Translations under genes and position numbers: made by a program
Assembly: GCA_013339895.1 (NCBI GenBank)
Contig: JABACO010000024.1
Span: forward strand, 4,397,298 to 4,461,297
Reading direction: 5' to 3'
Origin: Ephydatia muelleri
Taxonomy: Eukaryota; Porifera; Demospongiae; Spongillida; Spongillidae
DNA: 64,000 nt
Part shown: positions 50,301 through 59,300 of the stretch, piece after piece
How the letters are laid out: the number at the start of each line of letters is the position of its first letter
Numbering within the stretch: position 1 is the first letter of the stretch
Notes under the pieces: model-generated
Seen by the model: the letters and a program-made list of their open reading frames with translations, nothing else
What the model was told of the DNA's origin: nothing
Database searches by the model: none

Positions 50301-53300
50301 CATTCTGCATTCACTGATAACTGTTTATCCAATGCTGTGGGCATAATAGAAGTGTATGGAACAAGTGGATAAGGTGCAATACACTCCAGGTGGCTGATAA
50401 CAGTATTGATATCTTTGATTGATGGTCTTCCAGATCCAGCTTTCCTCTTTGGCCTTCCACCCAATTGAAGTGATTTCACGTGCTCACAAGTACTGCACCT
50501 GTCCTCCAAGTGTGGTCCCCAACCACTGAACAATACTGTTGAGTACTTGTAGACCTTTCCTTCATTTAAGGCTTTCATGTATGTATGTACAACAATATGG
50601 CATGGCTTGCAAAAATTTGATGGATGGACAGTATCCAGGTCCTTGGCAATGTTGATCTCAAATACCCTGCTGAGCTCAGATGAATATTCTGAACACTTGT
50701 ACACTGGCTCTCTGTTGCGTTGAGATCCAGAATATCGTCCACAAACTCGACATAGCCTGTTTAGATACTCTTGATGTTGTTCCATGCTTGTAATTTTTAC
50801 TCTGAAACAATAGGAAGTGCAGAAACCCGACTTTCTGACGTACGATCGCACGTCTTTGCAAATGCACAACGGGCGAGAAAAAAACCCTCTGTTCACCAAA
50901 CCTTCACAGAATTACTATGATACGATTGCTGTATAGGACGGTATTAATTGTATACTCGGGAAAACTGCAGGTTACTTACAAAACAAATCACTTTGATAGC
51001 GGTACGACGAATTCTCTAAAACCACGATTGTTTATCACGTGCGCACAAGCAACGTAATAGCAATTCTTAAATGCGTATACATACAGCTAGCTTCGGTAGT
51101 GAGTGAGTTATGCAGAATGCTATGTTTTAAACTAGTCTACTGTGTTAGATGCCCTTAAAAGTGGGCGACAAAGTTGTTATTTGGTTGCTATGATAGTTGC
51201 TAGGCTAGTGATCAGATATTCCGCAAATATCTATTTAGCCGCAATATGCATGAGGCCAAACAGCCGTGGGCCAAACTGGGTGGAATAACTAACTGGAAAC
51301 ATTTATTTAAACCCCCGCCCCCTGCATCTTCCCAACGCCGATACAACACTCCATCTATTACTTCTAGGTACTTCTTCTGGGCCCAGAGGCTCTTCATCAC
51401 ATGGCTAGCACTCGGTGGACAACGTTGAGGCTGGGTTTTTGGATGCTCTACCCACTCTATCACCTGTTCTATACCCTCGTCTCTGGACTGCAACTCACGA
51501 ATCTCCCGTTTAGACAGCTGTGACAGCCAGCTATCCGTGCGGTCCAGAGGTATGCTGTTGGCATTGACTGCAGGGGCATCCTGGCAGGGTACGCGAGACA
51601 AAGCATCAGCATTAGTATGCTTCTTCCCGGGACGATGTTGGACTGTGAATTCGTATTCTGCAAGCGATTCCAGCCACCTGGCCACTTGTCCTTCTGGTTC
51701 CTTGAATGAGTAAAGCCACTGAAGAGCACTGTGGTCAGTCCGTACTGTAAATGGTCTCCCCAAAAGATATGGACGGAATTGACCAACCGCCCACACCAAC
51801 GCTAGCATTTCTTTCCGGGTGGCGCAGTACTTCTTTTCAGGCTTCGTTAATGATCTGCTTGCATATGAAATCACATTTTCACCACCCCCAATGCATTGCG
51901 ACAACACCGCACCCAGACCATCTCCACTAGCATCGCAATCAACTGTAAATTCTATTTCAAAATCTGGGTATGCCAAAATCGGGGAAGTTGTCAGCATTTT
52001 CTTCAGGGAACTAAATGCATGTTCACATACTTTCGTCCACTCCCATGGCTTACCCTTTTCCAGCAGGTGATTGAGGGGGGCAGCGATGCTGGCGAAGCCT
52101 TTCACAAATCGCCGATAATAAGAGGCAAGACCGAGAAACTGTCTTAGCTCTTTCTGGGTAGTCGGCGAGGGCCAGCTGAGAATGCTTTCGACTTTCAGTG
52201 GATCCGTTTGCACTCCGCCACTGGAAACTATGTAGCCCAGGTAATTAACCTTCCGACGAAGCAGTCGGCACTTTTTAGGCTTCAATTTCATTCCAGCTGC
52301 CTGTAACCTCTCAAGTACCTCTTCCAGCCTTGTGAGGTGTTCTTTGACTGTGCGACTGTAGATAATGATGTCGTCTAAATATACGAGGCAAGAAGACCAA
52401 TGAAGGCCTGCCAGGACTAGTTCCATCAGGCGCTGAAAGGTACTGGGTGCATTACACAGGCCAAACGGCATCACACAAAACTGGTATAGACCATACGGAG
52501 TAGTAAACGCCGTCTTCTCTCGATCCTCCGGTGCTACTTTCACCTGCCAGTAGCCGCTGGCCAGGTCAAGTGTTGAAAACCAACATGCTCCATGCAGTGC
52601 ATCCAAAGTCTCGTCAATCCTTGGAATGGGATGTGCGTCCTTCCTGGTGACTGAATTTAACTGACGGAAATCAACACAAAATCTGGTCGAACCGTCTTTC
52701 TTCTTCACCAACACTATTGGCGACGCCCACGGCCCATTCGAAGGTTCAATTACATTGTTATCAAGCATGCTCTCAACTAATTTCTTCACCTCCTTAAGAT
52801 GATGAAAGGGTAGCCGTCGAGGAGCTTGCTTAACGGGTTTTGCATTCTCTGTGTTGATATGATGTTGAATCATTTCCGTTCTCCCAATATCTGAATCGGA
52901 CAAAGATATGACGTCGGAGAATCGGTGCAACAGTTCCTTCAGCTGTTTCCGTTCTTCTGACGAGAGATCCTCCGCATCGCAGACTAGGCTGGTAATAATG
53001 CTCTCGAGACTCTCTTGAGATCTGCTACCTACTTCTGGGGAGGAGCCTGACAGTACACAAACACACTTGCTCTCGTCAACAGAATGAAACTTTCCCACCT
53101 TCTCTCCTTTGAGAACTCTTATGGCTGTTGGGTTTGGATTCATGATCTGTATTATTGTGACACCATTCTTATTTCGAGAGATAGAGTGGGCCACAGCAAG
53201 TCCATGCCGCTCCATGAACAGGGGCTCTGGTTCCAGCAGACCACAGAACTCTTCACGTGCCACAGCACACAGACCCTCACCTAGAGTCAGACTGACTGGA

Positions 53301-56300
53301 ACCTGCATCTCACATTGTTCCTGTATGCATGTGTCTTCCATTAACACAGCACTGCACATTACAGGATAACATGGTGACACGCATTGTCCCTTACAATGCA
53401 CGGGAACTAACTTGCCACCAGCAAGTAATGTCTTGGTAGTGTAGTCAAGTACACAGCCATGAGCAACAAGGAAATCAGCACCCAATATACACTCTTGTGT
53501 AAGGCTCTTTGCAACCAAGATTGGATGCAGTCCTACCAACCCACCTATTTCTACTGAAAGGGTGACCTGCCCCAACATCTCCAGACTGCTACCATCAGCT
53601 GTTACAACACTTTTAGAAACGACCTGTAACTCACGTGTACCACTGTCGACACCTTTTAACTCATTCCACACTTCGGCGCGGAGTATCGTCACTGCGGAGC
53701 CTGTGTCCAGCAACATGTCCGTTTTACGACCCTCCACTAGTCCTCGTGCCCATGTAGCGGAGCTTGTTTCAATGCTACCCACCTCCGCTGTAGCTGGCTG
53801 GTTTTTGGTCAATACATGCGGGGCCGGCGGTTGACCCTTTCCGCCGACCCGTTCCCATTTAAAGAAGGCTTACTTAACAGAGGGCAGTTCCTTTTTACGT
53901 GTCCCTGTTCCCTGCAATGCCAGCAAACCACTTCTCGAGCTTTCTCTCGTGGGGTATTTCGCACTCCCGAGACCCTACTGTCTGCGCGTTCCGGCGGTTC
54001 TCTCAAAATTGTTACCGCGTCAGCTAGTTTCTTTACTTGTGCACTCAGCTTGTCCAGTTTATCCTCCAGACTAGTCGCAGAGACAGGCGCTGCCACTGCT
54101 AGTGGTCTTTCCGCAATTCTTTCCGTTTGTAAACGCCTATGGGCCATCTCCACCGTTTCCAATCTGCGTGCCAGGGTCGCTGCATCCTTAACTGACTTTG
54201 GCATCTCCTTTAAGAGCTGTACTTGGATAGAGGAGGACGAGACACCTTGGATAAATTGGTTACGAATTAGAACGTCGCATTGCTCCTCAGACCAACCTGG
54301 AAAGGCTCTGCTTGCCAACATACGCAACTCACCAATGTATTCGACTAGCGACTCATCCCGCTGTTGTACTCGAGCCTGAAACTTTACCTGCCATTCCAGT
54401 TCTGTGCCGTCGTGGCCATAACGACACTGTAGACACTCGTGTACCGCGGCGTAGTCCGCGGACTCAGACAACCCGTACTGAACCACCAGCCTAAGGGGTT
54501 CATCCTCCAGCAATGGTAGTAGCTCTTTCACCCGCTCCGAGTCAGGTACCTTCGCCTCTTTAACATACCTCTCGAAACGGGAGATCCAGAGACTCCAATC
54601 CGTCTTCTCAGTGAACTTTGCAGGCGGACGGACGCTCATCCGAACTGTTAAAGCCGCCTCCATGAGTATACTCACTTCTGACACCAATGTAACGCATACA
54701 CCGGAAATAGGTAAATGAGAAGAACATTTACATGCATACAAGTAACTTCTTATATAACATAAAAGAATGTTCTAGAGCAGATCAGCACGTGATGTCGTTA
54801 CAAAAGGACAGCCATCTCACGAGGAAACAATCAAGAAACCTTTACAGCTGGTGATATCTAAAAAATATGTATATACTTGATTATCTTGAATAATTGGTCC
54901 CAATAGCTATGATATGGTCATGAAATTGTATCATACTACTTGACAAGTCAGTACAATTTAATGATTTTCATAATTTGTCATAAGCTATGGTATGTGATAT
55001 CAATGCATCAGTGTATGACAGAGGTTACACCTATGGATATGTCAATGTGGGTATCTGGGAGAAGTGAGAAGTATGCATCATTGAGAATTGTGTTGTTTTA
55101 ATATTCACTTCCAAGAGGTGCACTGATGCCTCATTCCTCCAATGAGGTATGTGGAAAGACATGCAATCCTACACATATGTGCTCTGCATTGTAGTACTGA
55201 CTTCATGATCTATATCAGTTCTCCCCAGTGTTGTGAAAAGGCAAGCAATCTTTTACACCAGGGAATGGGGGGGGGGGGGGGGGGGGGGGGGATACACTGG
55301 GGCACACATGTAGAGTATGTGGAGCAATGCTACATGCATATACTTTATTAACCTCTAGTGCTGAATCAAAGTTTCCTTGGTAGCTGCAATGAAAGTTGAG
55401 GTTAACATTACCACATGTAACCTTTGGCTTCCTGCATCATACCTCATGCAACTACATTTATGCACAACAAATGAATGGCTTATCGAATTGCTTTCTAATC
55501 ACATTTTGGGAAGACACTGCCAGGCACATCGAATTGCTTTCTAATCACATTTTGGGAAGACACTGCCAGGCACATCGAATAGCTTTCTAATCACATTTTG
55601 GGAAGACACTGCCAGGCACATCGAATTGCTTTGTAATCACATTTTGGGAAGACACTGCAAGGCACTCAGCATGGAGCCTCAATAAAAAGGCAAAGCACTG
55701 CACCTTGCTACAACTAGCTAGGGTGAATACTGCATGTATTCTATTACATCACTTAGGTGTGCAGTTTGTCAGGAGTAAGTCACTCATTAGCTGATGTCAT
55801 TCAGTGCATAGTAGATAGACATGAAGGTGTTTAGTTTCCAGGAGATCAGGTGGTCAAATCTTGTTATCACGATGGATGTGTGACTTACATGTAGTTGCCA
55901 TGGCTACATTGGTGCTGAATTTCATTTTGTTGTAAGAGCACACATCTTTAATTAAATTGCACAACCACATGTAACCTTTGGCTCCCTGCACCATACCTTA
56001 TTCAACTACATGTACAGTGTATTCACAACAAATAAATGGCTTATCAATAATGCACTGCTGGATGCACCAGGCATATATCTGACTGCATGACCGTGTAGTG
56101 TATGTCCTTTGTGATGACTTATTAGCTTTCATTCTAGCACTTTGGTACTGACAAACAGTCCTTCCATAATGGCTTGTTACATTGGTGTCAGAGCCGAGAT
56201 GATGACAGAGACTTAAAACCCCACTAAGGAGTGTGTGGCCGGCCTCCAAAGCTAAATTAATATGCACCTCTTTCTATTTAGCTGAACCTACATTCTGTGA

Positions 56301-59300
56301 CCGCGCAATGCTGGCTGTGGTCACAAAACTGTGCCTACGTTCATGTGTGTGCTGGTGTGTGTAGTGAAGGGTGGGGGTGCGGAAATAATCTGCTCACACT
56401 GGACGTTCATTTCTGATTGTTTGCTCTCGCTTCCCTCAACCTGTACCAACCCTCTTCCTCGCACCTCCCTTTCCACACACTCCATCCCCAACAATCTCCC
56501 ACAACTTCCTTTTCTACACCCTCTCTCATCACACCCACCATTCCCATCATCCTCCCTCATCACACCCACTTTGCTCTCGTACTGCACAAGACATCTGAGA
56601 AGGAAATTACAGACAAGGATCCTTTACAGCCAGTGATACTTATACAAATTATTTATACACTTGATTATCTTGAATACTTGGTCCCAATAGTGATGATATG
56701 GTGTTGAAAGCGTATCACTACTACTTGACAACCATTTACTATGCTCAATTAATAATTTTCATAATACTTAATATAAGCTATGGAATGTGATTTTCATGAC
56801 TAAATGAGGTTACACCTACATGTATGATATATTAATGTGTGTATGTGGGAGAAGTGAGCTTGAGCATAAAAGAAGAACTTTGTAATTTATTTCAAAATGC
56901 CCTTTTGAATTCAGTTTGGGCAGCTGCTCCATTTTGTAAGATCCCACATGATGTAATGAAATTTGAGGTTTACATGACCCTACATACCTTATGCAACTAC
57001 ACATGCATGTACGCACAACAAATGAATGGCTTGTCAAATGATTTCTGATCACATTTTGGGAAGACACTGCCAGGCACTCAGAATAGAGGCATGGAGCCTC
57101 AATACAAAGGCAAGGCACTGCACCTTGCTACAACTAGCTAGGGTGTATTCTATTACATCACTTAGGTGTGCACTGTGTCAGGAGTATGTCAGTCATTAGC
57201 TGATGTCATTCAGTGCATAGTACATAACATGATTGGTGTTTTGTTTCCAGGAGATCGTGAGGTGGTCAAATCTTGTTATGATGGATGTGTGCCTTACATG
57301 TAGTTGCAACGGCTATATTGGTGCTGAATTTCATTTTGTTGTAGAGCATGCATGATCTAATGAAATTGCATGACCCACATGCAACCTTTGGTTCACTGCA
57401 CCATACCTTATTTAACTACATGTACAAAGTATTCACAATAAATAAATGGTTTATCAAAATTGGCTTTCTGATCACATTTTGGGAAGACACTGGCATGAAG
57501 CCCAGCAAAGTGGAGCACTTATGTTAGGTTGCACACTTCATGTATTTCATTATATCATGCCGTGTGTCTTAAAATGCACCACATGCAATGACTTATACCC
57601 CACATGATATCGTAGCCTAGTGTTGGGTGTGGGCTGTGTTATCATTGTTGCTGAGGAAAATTGCAATAAAAGATAGAAGTAATAACTCCCATCATCCACC
57701 ATCACCTCACACGTCTCTTCAGCAGGCTGTGTGGCTTTGGTCACACGCACACAGATATGCATTGATCACACGCTATGATGTCATACACGTGTAGGTATGT
57801 GTATACTGACCTTATTGACCTGATCAATATTAGCTCCAGCTTCAATGAGTGTCTTCACTACATCAAGATGTTCTTCCTGACTTGCCATTTGCAGTGGACT
57901 ACTTCCATCCTGCAATACAAATCCCATAACTATTTTATGTAATTTCATTATGGTAGCAAATGTGACAGGATGTTGTTTAACAAAAACACATGAATGCTAT
58001 ATCCCCTCTTCAACCATGCACACACGGTAAGTTAGCCAATGGGAATGCACATGAAGAACACACCAGACATCTGTCTGTGGTCATCACATGTTGTGCATGA
58101 CCCTGTAGTGTAACCTTTGTGATGACTCATTAGCTTTGAATAGCATTTTGCTACTGCCAAACAAGTTATTCCATTAAGGGTTCATTGTTACAGTGCAGTC
58201 AGAGGAGGGACCATGTCAATGACACCTACCCAACCCAATCCAATAAGTGTGCAGCCTCCAGTGATCTTTAGTGAGATGACAAACTGGAGACTGTTGGTCA
58301 TTCGGTTGAATCCCAAAAGATGACGTCACACATACTGAGTGCCTCAGCAGCTCTCTTCCTTCCCCATCATTTTCCCATTGGACAAACAGAAATGAAATAA
58401 TCTTGTAGCCTCATGTTAGGTGTGGACTGTGCTATCATTATTGCTAAGGAACATTGTGATGACATTATGTACTTTGGTACTTCCATTAGCATTTATTGAA
58501 GCCAAGGACAATTGCAGAGACACGAGAAACAATGACACATCTCCAGAGAGGTTTAGCAACAAGACAGACAGGAGTACATGGGTCATTGACAGACAGAGGC
58601 AAAGATTCCAAAAGCCACCTAGGAGTATGACTATCTTTATTGAAGTAAAGTGTCTTATTGTACATGAAAGAGCAATTTCATGGGAAACCTCTTAAACCAT
58701 TGTAGTCCTAAGCAAAATTCGATTTGCTGAATTACTAGTTTCATTATGGTGCTCCTACATTGCCACTTCTTTTAGCTCCTACCATAATCTAAATCAATTC
58801 AAGACAATACATGGGTTCCACTCTTCGTTCAAATGCACCATTGAGAATTGTGTTGTATATATGTTCACTTTAGTCAGGTGCCTTGATGCCTCAGTCCACC
58901 AATAAGGTCACTATGACCCATGTAAGCTACATGTGGAGAGATATGCAATAGTCCTATACATATGTGCTCTGCATTATGATTCGGACATGATCTATATCCG
59001 TTCTCCCCAGCCTTGTGGGAAGGGCAAGCTTTCCGCCAGGGGAATGGGGATACATTTAGAGTATGTGGGGCAATGCTATGTACTTAATAAACGTCTTGTG
59101 CTGAATTTAGTTTCGTTCTGCTATAGACAAACTCCCATCATCAACCATCACCTTCACACACAACTGTGACATTACATATGAAGGGTGGTAAAATGTATTC
59201 TGGAGATGACTATTCCCATCACCTATGGCAAGGTCATGCTTTCAAGAGGGCAACTGAAGAGATTTCTGAATCCCTAGCTGGACTGCACCTAGCATTGTAC

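Larger units (their letters stand above)
46902..54802 (-). mobile_element. Ty3-type LTR retrotransposon, recent, with nested insertion
   Basis: Two 115-bp LTRs (46902-47016 and 54688-54802) read as identical, start TGTAAC and end GTTACA. Flanks AAAG at 46898-46901 and 54803-54806 are a 4-bp target duplication. Between them on the minus strand lie gag, then protease-RT-RNase H, then integrase, the Ty3 order. A 2836-bp transposon (48435-51270) interrupts pol between RNase H and integrase. Without it the element is about 5.07 kb. It lies in an intron of the ankyrin/Roc gene, same orientation. Identical LTRs and open frames imply a young insertion. Confidence 0.92.

Noticed and set aside
48875..50785. 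Ordinary RING E3 ligase gene of the host
   Set aside because: The gene lies wholly inside a bounded insertion in a retrotransposon and has the RAG1-type order of zinc motifs; a host gene captured there is less likely.
51212..51270. Final ~20 codons of the pol reading frame
   Set aside because: They are translated from the nested transposon's end and are not part of pol.
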